Positions 1 through 6,878 are shown, counted from the first letter of the stretch. The stretch is DNA of 7,763 bases from Anaerolineae bacterium (GCA_020433785.1 JAGRCC010000787.1:1-7763), one strand, 5' to 3'. Notes: generated by a model from the sequence alone, not told the origin. Made by a program: numbers and translations.

Positions 1-1244
1 TCGCCCTTGCCCCGGACCGAGCCGTATTGAGGTAAGATTTCGCTGTGCTGGTAAACCGGGATACCCAGTTCAAGCGCCGACTCAACGGTATAGTCGGTTG
101 AGCCGGAGTCGATTAAGACAATTTCATCCAGCAGCGGCACCTTTTTCATCAAGGTGTCTTGCATCGTTTTAATAATTTTGCCCACCGTTTCTTCCTCATT
201 CAGGGCCGGTAGGCCCAAACTGATGGTCAATTTTTGGGCTTCTTTAAGGGCAACCAGCCGTTCCAGCTCTTCAAACTCTTGGCTGCTAAAGGTGTTTTCG
301 GCAAACCATTTGTCAACCACAACAGCCGTGGTGGTCGTTGGCAGGGGTTCCGGTTTGTTCCATTTGCCCATCTCCACTAAAGGCGGTGGGCGATGGGTGC
401 GGACTACCATCAGCGGCCCGGAGGCTTTTTTATGGAGTTGGCGGGGAATATGCCCGATGGCCAGCGCCCCCCGGCCGGGAGCCGCTTCTGAAGCGCCCAT
501 AATAACCAGATCGTGGTGCTGCATTTGATCCAAAATGGCCGATAGCGCATCAGCCGGAACGCGCAGTTCCCGTTTGATTTGCGGATGCCCCTGGCTGATA
601 CGGGCCATTTCCCGGTAAATTTGCTGGCTGCGGGGGCTATGATCGTCATCGGTGGCATAGAGCATGGTAATCTCAGCCCCGGAGGCTTTGGCCAGCGATA
701 GGGCTACCTCCAGCGTTAGGGGAGCTTCTTGGCTGCCGCGCATTGGCATTAAGATATTTTTGAGCTGCGGGGGGGCTTCGCCGCTTACAACCACGACGTG
801 ACAGTCAAGATGACCGAGCAGGCTGTCCAAATTGATCGCGAACAGCTCTCGATTCTCTGCTTTCCGCCACGGCAGAACGACCAGATTGGCCTTCTCCTTA
901 GCCACAATCGTGGCCAGAGCCCGCCACGGCTCATGGACCACCCGAATGCGAGGTTTAACATAGAGTGGACTGCTTCTGAAATGATCTTGAATCTGATCCA
1001 GGGTAGCTCGACTGGCCTGGGCTTTGACCGTCCCGGTCGTCAAGGACTCGCCCTCGGGTACCAAAACCATCCCAACTAATACGACCCGACCGTTTTGAGC
1101 ACGGGCCAAAGCCAGCGCGGTATTAACTAACCACTCGGCTTGCTTGTGGTCGAAAATCGGGACAACCACTGTAAAACTGCTCGCTCTGGCGATTTTGGGT
1201 TTGGGTGAACCTATCTCTTCATATTGCTTTTTCTTTTTTGCCAT
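1..1244 (-). CDS. gpgS: USP-USP-glucosyl-3-phosphoglycerate synthase fusion (3' end beyond left edge)
   Basis: An uninterrupted frame runs from an ATG at 1244 to the left edge, giving 414 residues of an incomplete protein. Residues about 22-153 and 159-283 each look like a universal stress protein domain (beta strand 'FTVVVPIF', then 'LKNILMPM', ending in 'HVVVVS' and 'PLMVVRT'). After a linker, residues 339 onward match the N-terminus of GpgS: 'LPALNEEE' at 345-352 (nucleotide-sugar binding), 'IDSGSTD' at 378-384, and 'GKG' at 412-414 just before the cut. The GpgS family transfers glucose from NDP-glucose to 3-phosphoglycerate, the first step of glucosylglycerate synthesis, in the cytoplasm. 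The metal-binding DxD and acceptor site should lie beyond the edge. Neither USP domain keeps the standard ATP motif (G264-H265 where G-S/T is usual), so nucleotide binding is doubtful. There is no signal peptide; the N-terminus is lysine-rich (MAKKKK). The fusion is seen directly; the GT81 assignment is strong despite truncation. Confidence 0.85.
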   Translation of the reverse strand, partial: MAKKKKQYEEIGSPKPKIARASSFTVVVPIFDHKQAEWLVNTALALARAQNGRVVLVGMVLVPEGESLTTGTVKAQASRATLDQIQDHFRSSPLYVKPRIRVVHEPWRALATIVAKEKANLVVLPWRKAENRELFAINLDSLLGHLDCHVVVVSGEAPPQLKNILMPMRGSQEAPLTLEVALSLAKASGAEITMLYATDDDHSPRSQQIYREMARISQGHPQIKRELRVPADALSAILDQMQHHDLVIMGASEAAPGRGALAIGHIPRQLHKKASGPLMVVRTHRPPPLVEMGKWNKPEPLPTTTTAVVVDKWFAENTFSSQEFEELERLVALKEAQKLTISLGLPALNEEETVGKIIKTMQDTLMKKVPLLDEIVLIDSGSTDYTVESALELGIPVYQHSEILPQYGSVRGKG

Positions 1245-1251
1245 TTTACTG

Positions 1252-1259
1252 TCCTTCCT
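1252..1259 (-). promoter_or_regulatory. Ribosome binding site of the USP-GpgS fusion gene
   Basis: Read on the minus strand, AGGAAGGA lies 7 nt before the ATG at 1244. It supports that start, which places the lysine-rich segment and both USP domains in the product rather than an internal start at the glycosyltransferase. Confidence 0.7.
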
Positions 1260-1488
1260 TAGCTCTTTTATTTATGATTATGAGTCGATTTTGAAATGTC
1301 TAGTTCCAAGTTAACAAACCGGTCTATACATTGCTTCCGAAAAATCGGCTACCCGACACCTCCTAAGTGAGATGGTATTTTGGTGATTTTATCTTTCAAA
1401 TAATCCCATGTTTGATAGGTAATAAAAGTGGCCGGTGAAGGGGTACGCTCAAATTAGCCCAGGCCAAGAACTTATCCTTTGGTCTTAT

Positions 1489-1607
1489 GACTCTTTTGGA
1501 ATTCAGGGGGTGGCAATATATGGCGTAGTACGAATTTCGTAAGTGTGACAATATGCACAACGCCACACGCAATATTCGTGTGCGAACTCGCGAAATCCAA
1601 AGGAGTC
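1489..1607. repeat. Nested inverted-repeat element (MITE-like or structured RNA)
   Basis: The outer arms are 16 nt each, 1489-1504 (gactcttttggaattc) and 1592-1607 (gaaatccaaaggagtc), complementary at 14 of 16 positions. Between them sit a 13-nt palindrome, tacgaatttcgta (1529-1541), and a perfect 6-bp hairpin with arms cacacg (1564-1569) and cgtgtg (1577-1582) around a 7-nt loop. The word caatat occurs three times inside. The pattern fits a small non-autonomous repeat or a folded transcript end after the GT4 gene. There is no U-run, so it is not a classical terminator, and no target-site duplication was identified. Confidence 0.5.
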
Positions 1608-1669
1608 GGTTTTTTCATATGTGTGGTTGAAATAGACTGGTCTCTGCGGTGAGTAGCCTGTCGAGAACG

Positions 1670-2935
1670 TCACTGTTCGGAGATGACAACGCTGTTGGCC
1701 GTAACTTGGGACAACAACGGTAGAATTTGGTGCTTGACGATGCCTTGCCAAGTAAAATGAGTGAGTACGCGGCGGCGAAGTTGAAAAGTGTGATTGGATT
1801 GAAGCGCGGTGATAATGGTGGACGCAACTTCGGCCAGAGGCGCGTTGAGTGAGAAAAGCGTGGCCTTAGATGCGGCACTTTCCCGAAAGGGGGGCAGGTC
1901 GGTGGCAAAGATGGGGAGACGGGCTAAACCGGCTTCCAGAATGGGAATACCAAATCCCTCCTGGCGGCTAGGAAATAACATGGCATCGGCAATTTGATAA
2001 AAGTTAGCCAACTCGGCATCATCTAGCATTAGTTGCTGGTCCGAGCCATAAGCTTGATAAACAAAGTGAACGGCCTCATTTAAGTGGAGTTCGTGTTGAA
2101 TCGATAACAGATGCTCCAAATAAGCTGCATTGGTCGGGTTATGCGGGCCGGGTGGGCCGGTGATAATGAGCCGGGCATCCCACCCGGATGTTTCGCGGAC
2201 GGCGGCCAGCCATTGCAGGCCCAATTCGATATTTTTGCGGCGGGTGATGCGGGCCGGTAGTAGAAAAACGCAGTCGGCTTCCAAAAGCTGCCACTGCTCG
2301 ATCAGTCCGGCCACTTTTTGGCCGCAGCGCCAAAAGTCGATCGGCTCAACCCCCGGCGAAATCACGGTGATCTGATCCAGCGGTAGGCCATACAATCGGG
2401 CCAAGTCAATTTGTTGCGCCTTAGACACGGTTACGTGGCGGATGCCCGGCCAGGCCTGCTTGAGAAATACCCACGGTTCGTCAGGGTGCAGTTCGGCCTG
2501 GTACTGCGGCCGAAGCCAGGCAAAATCGTGATGCCAGGCCACCCAAGGTGGACCTTGACGAGCCTGCGTTAAGCGGTACACCGCTGTTGTCAGCAGTTGG
2601 TTTTTGTGCAAGGTAAAAAAATTGTGGCCGATGATGACATCGCAGTCGTCTAGGTGGTGGAGCAAGGCCGCTTGGGTTTGGCCAACCAATTCATCGAAAT
2701 CAGCCGGGATGTGGCCGGCCGCCAGCGCCCTATTGACCCGGCTAATGACTTCACCCCCCGAGCCGGCCAGGGGTTCATCTTTATAGGTCACCCCCGGCTG
2801 AACTGCGTCGCCCCGACCGGCTACCACGGTGACTTTGTGCCCCAAGGCGGTCATAATGCGCGCGTGATGGAAAATGGTCAGTTCTACGCCGCCTACCACC
2901 GGTGGGGCGGCATAGTGAACGATTCCGATATGCAT
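1670..2935 (-). CDS. GT4-family glycosyltransferase (downstream member of tandem pair)
   Basis: The protein has 421 residues, a usual length for GT4 enzymes with the GT-B fold (retaining, nucleotide-sugar dependent, metal-independent). The N-terminal Rossmann domain begins 'MHIGIVHYAAPPVVGGVE', with the GGVE loop at 15-18. The C-terminal donor domain has 'LLPARITRRKN' (R229, K234, expected to contact the donor phosphates) and the E-x7-E motif E326-E334 in 'EGFGIPILE'. An HHDFAW segment at 135-140 is shared with the neighbouring GT4 protein. No signal peptide or membrane segment is visible, so it is probably cytosolic. The ATG lies 7 bp after the upstream gene's stop, and its ribosome site (GAGGG) overlaps that stop, which indicates translational coupling in one operon. 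The sugar and acceptor are not readable from sequence; context suggests glucosylglycerate-derived solutes, but another glycoside is possible. Confidence 0.85.
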   Translation of the reverse strand: MHIGIVHYAAPPVVGGVELTIFHHARIMTALGHKVTVVAGRGDAVQPGVTYKDEPLAGSGGEVISRVNRALAAGHIPADFDELVGQTQAALLHHLDDCDVIIGHNFFTLHKNQLLTTAVYRLTQARQGPPWVAWHHDFAWLRPQYQAELHPDEPWVFLKQAWPGIRHVTVSKAQQIDLARLYGLPLDQITVISPGVEPIDFWRCGQKVAGLIEQWQLLEADCVFLLPARITRRKNIELGLQWLAAVRETSGWDARLIITGPPGPHNPTNAAYLEHLLSIQHELHLNEAVHFVYQAYGSDQQLMLDDAELANFYQIADAMLFPSRQEGFGIPILEAGLARLPIFATDLPPFRESAASKATLFSLNAPLAEVASTIITALQSNHTFQLRRRVLTHFTWQGIVKHQILPLLSQVTANSVVISEQ

Positions 2936-2942
2936 AACGCCC

Positions 2943-4193
2943 TCATGAAAAACTTTTGATAATTTCGCCTAATTTTTTCTCTAAGACCTCTAAAGAGAAA
3001 TGTTCCTGAGCTAAAGCATAATTTTTGGCCGTCATTTCTTTGACGGCATCCGCATCATGGAGCAGCTGCTTGGTCTTCTTGATAGCCTGCTCATCTACAA
3101 AACCATCCAGTTCAATGAATTCAAAACCCAGCGGGCCGATATCGGCATTGTAAACCGGATAGCGATTGACGACGGTTAGCCGGTAGAAATAGATCGACTC
3201 CAGCAGCGCGTTGCCGAAGCCTTCGTAAATGCTGGGATAGGTGACCAGGTCCGCGTGCGGGTAAGCGTCCCATAAGGAATAAATTTTGTGACCTTGAGAA
3301 GTGGCCCGTTCGGTGCCGATCAGGTGATCAATGAGTTTGAGATCGACTTTCATCACGCCGGCTTCCCGTTTGAGCCAGCGCCAATATTCCACGCCTTCAT
3401 CGGTAGCCCGATGGGTGATGTACAGATGTTTGTTGGGCATGTCCAGTCGGTGAACCAATTCGATGGCCATTTCAATGCCTTTGCGCTGGATAACGCGGGT
3501 CGGCTGGAGGATAAATAGGTCATCAGGCCCCAAGCCCAGTACATCGCGGAAATCGCTGGTGTAGCTGTCAATGGGAGGCGGTGGGGTAGCAAAGTCATGG
3601 ACGTTGGGAATGACCAGCGACTCGATGCCGCGCCGCTCCTTGAGTCGGCTCTGAGCAATGCTGTTGATGGTCACGTGTTGGATACTCGGCAGTTTGGCCG
3701 GAAAGGCCGTATCGAGCAAATCCAAGATAGCATTGCTTTGATAGCGCTGCCGCTCCCAGTAAAAATCGTGATGGTGAGCAATGGTGTTCAGCCCCAATTC
3801 GGCGATAAGGCCGGTTAGGGTAATGCCCAGTGGTAAATTCATGGGAATCGTCAGGGCATTCTCTACAATAATCAGATCCAGATGATTGGATCGAACAAAA
3901 TTCCGTAAAGGTGCTCGAATTTCATCGGCTGTTTCATAAATATCGTCCACTAATTTCGCGGCGTCAGCCTGAGAGCGACCTTCGCCAAAAGCCCGTTGCC
4001 CAAAATTTAAGATCGACTGGTGATCAAAGTGAAGTTGGGGGATGAGAGTGCCGCCGGACGCATATCCACCTAACTCACCGGCGCAGTAATACATCTCGTG
4101 CCCCATGCGTTTCAAAACGGTTGCCCACTTTTCTACCTCCAGCGATACGCCGTCTGTGCCGTTCAAACGCGTTGAAATAAAACCAACTCTCAT
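2943..4193 (-). CDS. GT4-family glycosyltransferase, possible mannosylglucosylglycerate synthase (MggS)-like
   Basis: The protein has 416 residues with GT-B architecture. The N-terminus 'MRVGFISTRLNGTDGVSLE' holds the glycine-containing acceptor-side loop. 'QPTRVIQRKGIE' at 230-241 carries the donor-phosphate R and K, and the E-x7-E motif is E324-E332 in 'EGFGNALLE'. A 'HHDFYWERQRYQ' segment at 141-152 is distinctive. The TDGVSLE and HHDFYWE features resemble, from memory, the GT4 enzymes that make mannosylglucosylglycerate from glucosylglycerate in Thermotogae-type bacteria. I could not check this by alignment, so the substrate is inference backed by the GpgS and GH13_18 neighbours. It is the first gene of a two-gene operon, behind a good promoter at 4230-4257 and a ribosome site (AAAGGA) 7-8 nt before the ATG. 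No signal peptide is seen. Confidence 0.82.
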   Translation of the reverse strand: MRVGFISTRLNGTDGVSLEVEKWATVLKRMGHEMYYCAGELGGYASGGTLIPQLHFDHQSILNFGQRAFGEGRSQADAAKLVDDIYETADEIRAPLRNFVRSNHLDLIIVENALTIPMNLPLGITLTGLIAELGLNTIAHHHDFYWERQRYQSNAILDLLDTAFPAKLPSIQHVTINSIAQSRLKERRGIESLVIPNVHDFATPPPPIDSYTSDFRDVLGLGPDDLFILQPTRVIQRKGIEMAIELVHRLDMPNKHLYITHRATDEGVEYWRWLKREAGVMKVDLKLIDHLIGTERATSQGHKIYSLWDAYPHADLVTYPSIYEGFGNALLESIYFYRLTVVNRYPVYNADIGPLGFEFIELDGFVDEQAIKKTKQLLHDADAVKEMTAKNYALAQEHFSLEVLEKKLGEIIKSFS

Positions 4194-4229
4194 TTTTCGA
4201 TCCTTTCGTGAGATTTTGTACTTATGTGC

Positions 4230-4257
4230 ACTATACTAAAAATTGAACTTCTGACAA
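4230..4257 (-). promoter_or_regulatory. Sigma70-type promoter of the GT4 operon
   Basis: On the minus strand, TTGTCA (4257-4252) and TATAGT (4235-4230) are separated by 16 nt; each matches the consensus at five of six positions. It lies 37 nt before the GT4 start codon at 4193, a sensible leader length. The remainder of the 183-bp gap holds only a weak 4-bp hairpin (4271-4285) that might end the upstream methyltransferase transcript. Confidence 0.6.
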
Positions 4258-4376
4258 TTTTGTTAAAATCAGCCCAAAAACGGCTTAGTGAGGAACAAAC
4301 AACAGCCGGGTTGAACCGAGGGTTTTTGATGTGTTAAATCGACGACTTTACAGGTGAGGTGGTCGGAAATGACGGT

Positions 4377-4883
4377 TTATTTTGGATCAAACAGAGCCAG
4401 CTGCGTATTTAGCAGCCCCTCATGTTGCAGGAGCCAGGCTTTACGCCATAGTCCGCCGCCATAACCTGTTAATTTGCCATTGCTGCCAATCACGCGGTGG
4501 CAGGGAATAATAATGCTGATCCGGTTTTGCCCATTGGCCGCACCAATGGCCCGCACAGCTTTAGTATTGCCGACCATCCGGGCAATATCGAGATAAGAGG
4601 CCGTTTGCCCATAAGGAATATTGAGCAATTGCTGCCAGACTGCTTTTTGAAAAGAGGTTCCATCCGGATCGAGTTTAAGCGAAAATTCTGTCCGGCGGCC
4701 CTCAAAATAATCTTGCAATTGCGTTAGGCATTCATTGAGGATATTTGGCTTGTTAGATTGGTTAATTGGCTTGATTTGAGCCTCATCGTCGATAAAATAA
4801 AGCGCTTTGATGGCCTCGTCATCACTGACAATCTCAATTAAGCCGATTTCTGACCGAAAATAGGTTTTGAATTCTGCTGCCAT
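4377..4883 (-). CDS. ogt: Methylated-DNA--[protein]-cysteine S-methyltransferase
   Basis: The protein has 168 residues, the usual size for a single-domain Ogt/MGMT. It repairs O6-alkylguanine (and O4-alkylthymine) in DNA by irreversibly moving the alkyl group to its own cysteine. The N-terminal RNase H-like segment (about 1-75) is followed by the DNA-binding helix-turn-helix part: 'FQKAVWQQLLNIPYGQT' at 78-93, with R111 in 'RAIGAANGQN' as the arginine finger that holds the flipped base open. The active site is 'IIIPCHRVIGSNGKLTGYGGG' with C128 and H129, and E155 in 'LLQHE' completes the charge relay. All key residues are present. Only one start is possible, since a TAG lies six codons upstream with no start codon between. 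Its purine-rich ribosome site (GAGGGG) is unusually close, about 1 nt from the ATG. It is divergent from the phosphorylase gene and has no obvious pathway link to its neighbours. Confidence 0.95.
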   Translation of the reverse strand: MAAEFKTYFRSEIGLIEIVSDDEAIKALYFIDDEAQIKPINQSNKPNILNECLTQLQDYFEGRRTEFSLKLDPDGTSFQKAVWQQLLNIPYGQTASYLDIARMVGNTKAVRAIGAANGQNRISIIIPCHRVIGSNGKLTGYGGGLWRKAWLLQHEGLLNTQLALFDPK

Positions 4884-4991
4884 GCCCCTCGCGCCGATCT
4901 AATGCAAGCCTGAAACAAATTTTAAGCCCATGTGACCTAATATTTGCGTAAATTTAAGGTAAATTTTTGCTAAGCCGTATCTATGTCTTAG

Positions 4992-5019
4992 TTGCTATCA
5001 TCGTTTGATGTTATATAAT
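4992..5019 (+). promoter_or_regulatory. Probable promoter of the GH13_18 phosphorylase gene
   Basis: A perfect TATAAT (5014-5019) follows TTGCTA (4992-4997) at a 16-nt spacing. Transcription would start near 5026, about 70 nt before the ATG. A CATC-gttt-GATG inverted repeat (4999-5010) lies between the two hexamers. The 211-bp divergent gap also contains the AT-rich stretch 4946-4970, with two AAATTT words, towards the methyltransferase gene; I see no clear promoter for that gene. Confidence 0.6.
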
Positions 5020-5041
5020 AGCCTCATAGGGGTTATTACCC

Positions 5042-5066
5042 ATTGATGTAGACACTTTACATCAAT
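5042..5066. promoter_or_regulatory. Perfect 9-bp inverted repeat, operator-like
   Basis: The arms ATTGATGTA (5042-5050) and TACATCAAT (5058-5066) are perfectly complementary around a 7-nt spacer. The site would lie about 16-40 nt after the predicted transcription start and ends 15 nt before the ribosome site, a common place for a repressor to block transcription. A further TTGATGT half-site (5005-5011) overlaps the promoter. The same sequence could instead act as an mRNA hairpin. No regulator gene is present in the window. Confidence 0.55.
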
Positions 5067-5081
5067 CAATTGTGTAAGGCA

Positions 5082-5087
5082 AAGGAG
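5082..5087 (+). promoter_or_regulatory. Ribosome binding site of the phosphorylase gene
   Basis: AAGGAG sits 7 nt before the ATG at 5095, a near-ideal arrangement that fixes this start. Confidence 0.75.
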
Positions 5088-5094
5088 TGGAAGA

Positions 5095-6840
5095 ATGAAT
5101 GAAACGATTAATAAGCAGATCCAAGACCATCTTAATTTTATTTATGGCCCTGAAACGGCCAAATCGGTCGCCGTTAAGCTGATTAAACAATTGACCGATT
5201 TTAGCAACCGGCAGCCTGACCTGGCTCAGCCGGTCAACCCCAATGATCGCGTGACCCAAGCCGACGCTATTCTGATTACGTATGGTGACCAAATTCAGGA
5301 GCCAAACAAACCCCCATTGTGCAGCCTGGCCGAAGTGTTGGAGACCCATTTGAAGGGCGCCATCAGCAGCGTTCATATATTGCCCTTTTATCCGTATTCC
5401 TCCGACGATGGCTTCTCGGTGAAGGATTATAAGGCCATCAACCCCGGTTGGGGCGACTGGCCGGATGTGGTGCGGCTGGGCCAAAATTTCCGGCTGATGT
5501 TCGATGCCGTCATCAATCACGTATCGGCTCAAGGTGTCTGGTTTGAGAAGTTTCTCAACGGCGATCCCCAATACACCGATTACTTTATTGTCATTGACCC
5601 CAGCATCGATCTTAGTAGCGTTACCCGACCGCGAACCACACCTTTACTAACGCCTTTTGAAACCCCAACCGGCGTTAAGCACGTGTGGACGACCTTCAGC
5701 GCCGACCAAGTTGATATCAACTACGCCAATCCCGATGTTTTGCTGGCCATCATCGATGTGCTTCTATTCTATGTGTCGCAAGGGGCAGAGTTTATCCGGC
5801 TGGATGCTATCGCGTATATGTGGAAGGAGATCGGTACGACGTGCATTCACTTGCCCCAGGTCCACCGCATTATCCAACTTTTCCGTACCGTGTTAGATGG
5901 TGTGGCGCCCAACGTTATGCTGATCACCGAGACCAATGTGCCTCACTTGGAGAACATCTCGTATTTCGGCAATGGGGAAAACGAAGCGCAAATGGTCTAC
6001 AACTTCTCGCTGCCACCGCTTATTTTACACACCTTCCAGACCGGAAACGCCACCGTGATGCAAAAGTGGGCCGAAAACCTGGAAGACCTGCCCGATACCG
6101 CCACGTTCTTTAATTTTATTGCCTCGCACGATGGCATTGGTGTGCGGCCGGTCGAGGGCCTGTTGACCACCTCCGAAGTTCAAGGCTTGGGCGATAAAAC
6201 ATTGGCCCACGGTGGGCGCGTCAGCTACAAAACCAATTCCGACGGCAGTCAAAGCCCTTACGAGTTAAACATTACCCTGTTCGATGCCTTGTCTGATCCC
6301 CAAAGCGACGAACCGGTCGAACTGCAAGTCAATCGTTTTATGGCCTCGCAAGCGATTATGCTGGCGATGGCCGGGGTACCGGGGATTTATGTTCATAGCC
6401 TCTTTGGCTCGGCCAATGATTACGCGGGCATGGCTGAAACGGGCCGGGCTCGAACGATAAACCGCCAAAAGTGGCTGCGCGGCGAACTCGAAGCGGTGCT
6501 GGCTAATCCGGCGTCTCGCTCGCATCAGGTTTTCCAGCGCTACGTCCAACTGCTTAAAACCCGAGCGTCCAGTCCGGCCTTCCACCCCAACGGCAGTCAG
6601 CAAATCATCGGCGGCAACCCGGCCTTCTTTAACCTCATGCGCACCTCGCTCGATGGCCTGGAGCGGGTTTTGTGCCTCCACAACGTCACCGATCACGCCC
6701 AGTTCTTGGAGATTGACCTGTCTCATCTGCTGCAATCAGACGGAGCCACCGATCTGTTTACCGGCAGAATGGTTATTTTGGAAGGGGGCGTTTTGCGAAT
6801 GACGATTGAGCCTTACGGCGTCAGGTGGTTGGCGGCTTAA
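5095..6840 (+). CDS. GH13_18 phosphorylase, probable glucosylglycerate phosphorylase
   Basis: The 581-residue protein belongs to the sucrose phosphorylase subfamily of the alpha-amylase clan, which cleaves alpha-glucosides with phosphate to give alpha-glucose-1-phosphate. Landmarks in order: 'LPFYPYSSDDGFSVKDY' (96-112), 'DAVINHVS' (137-144), nucleophile D237 in 'IRLDAIAYMWKEIGTTC', acid/base E279 in 'LITETNVP', and stabilising D346 in 'ASHDGIGVRP' (343-352). 'LFGSANDY' (436-443) and 'TGRARTINRQKW' (449-460) follow. It is clearly longer than typical sucrose phosphorylases (about 490-500 residues). Its length and the SHDGIGVRP and TGxxRxINR features, as I recall the family, agree with glucosylglycerate phosphorylases such as E. 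coli YcjM. A GpgS-type synthase nearby supports that substrate. The enzyme would be cytosolic, recycling glucosylglycerate to glucose-1-phosphate and glycerate. Class is certain; the exact acceptor (glycerate rather than fructose, sucrose 6'-phosphate or glycerol) is inference. Confidence 0.9.
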   Translation: MNETINKQIQDHLNFIYGPETAKSVAVKLIKQLTDFSNRQPDLAQPVNPNDRVTQADAILITYGDQIQEPNKPPLCSLAEVLETHLKGAISSVHILPFYPYSSDDGFSVKDYKAINPGWGDWPDVVRLGQNFRLMFDAVINHVSAQGVWFEKFLNGDPQYTDYFIVIDPSIDLSSVTRPRTTPLLTPFETPTGVKHVWTTFSADQVDINYANPDVLLAIIDVLLFYVSQGAEFIRLDAIAYMWKEIGTTCIHLPQVHRIIQLFRTVLDGVAPNVMLITETNVPHLENISYFGNGENEAQMVYNFSLPPLILHTFQTGNATVMQKWAENLEDLPDTATFFNFIASHDGIGVRPVEGLLTTSEVQGLGDKTLAHGGRVSYKTNSDGSQSPYELNITLFDALSDPQSDEPVELQVNRFMASQAIMLAMAGVPGIYVHSLFGSANDYAGMAETGRARTINRQKWLRGELEAVLANPASRSHQVFQRYVQLLKTRASSPAFHPNGSQQIIGGNPAFFNLMRTSLDGLERVLCLHNVTDHAQFLEIDLSHLLQSDGATDLFTGRMVILEGGVLRMTIEPYGVRWLAA

Positions 6841-6878
6841 TTAAGGTCACAAAATAACGCCTTAGTCACCCACCTTAT

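Larger units (their letters stand above)
1245..1669. other. 425-bp non-coding gap between the GT4 gene and the USP-GpgS gene
   Basis: No convincing gene is present on either strand. The part nearest the GpgS gene (1245-1330) is AT-rich and could hold its promoter: minus-strand TAGACA and CATAAT-like words occur, but their spacing is poor, so I do not call one. A minus-strand AGGAGGTG (1357-1364) has no reading frame behind it; it forms one arm of a weak hairpin (cacctc/gagatg, one mismatch, 1357-1374). The part from 1489 to 1607 is a nested palindromic structure listed separately. The length of the gap suggests that the USP-GpgS gene has its own leader and may be transcribed independently of the two GT4 genes. 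Confidence 0.6.

Noticed and set aside
1357..1364. Minus-strand AGGAGGTG, a strong ribosome-site match in the gap
   Set aside because: The nearest ATG is about 25 nt further on and opens only a 6-codon frame; the word is better explained as an arm of a weak hairpin.
1503..1751. 82-codon minus-strand frame overlapping the 3' end of the GT4 gene and the palindromic region
   Set aside because: It overlaps the GT4 gene in another frame and reads straight through the inverted repeats. Its cysteine/tyrosine-rich product looks like translated repeat DNA and resembles no family I know.
4271..4285. Hairpin agcc-n7-ggct as terminator of the methyltransferase gene
   Set aside because: Only 4 bp of stem and no strong U-run; too weak to list as a feature.
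4946..4970. AT-rich near-palindrome with two AAATTT words as a promoter or operator for the methyltransferase gene
   Set aside because: AAATTT is self-complementary and common in AT-rich DNA, and no properly spaced hexamers accompany it.
5062..5571. 169-codon minus-strand frame opposite the phosphorylase start
   Set aside because: It lies antisense to a clearly conserved enzyme region with all expected motifs, and its product shows no domain.
6265..6735. 156-codon minus-strand frame opposite the phosphorylase C-terminal part
   Set aside because: It is antisense to the 'TGRARTINR' region of a well-supported gene and has no recognisable domain.
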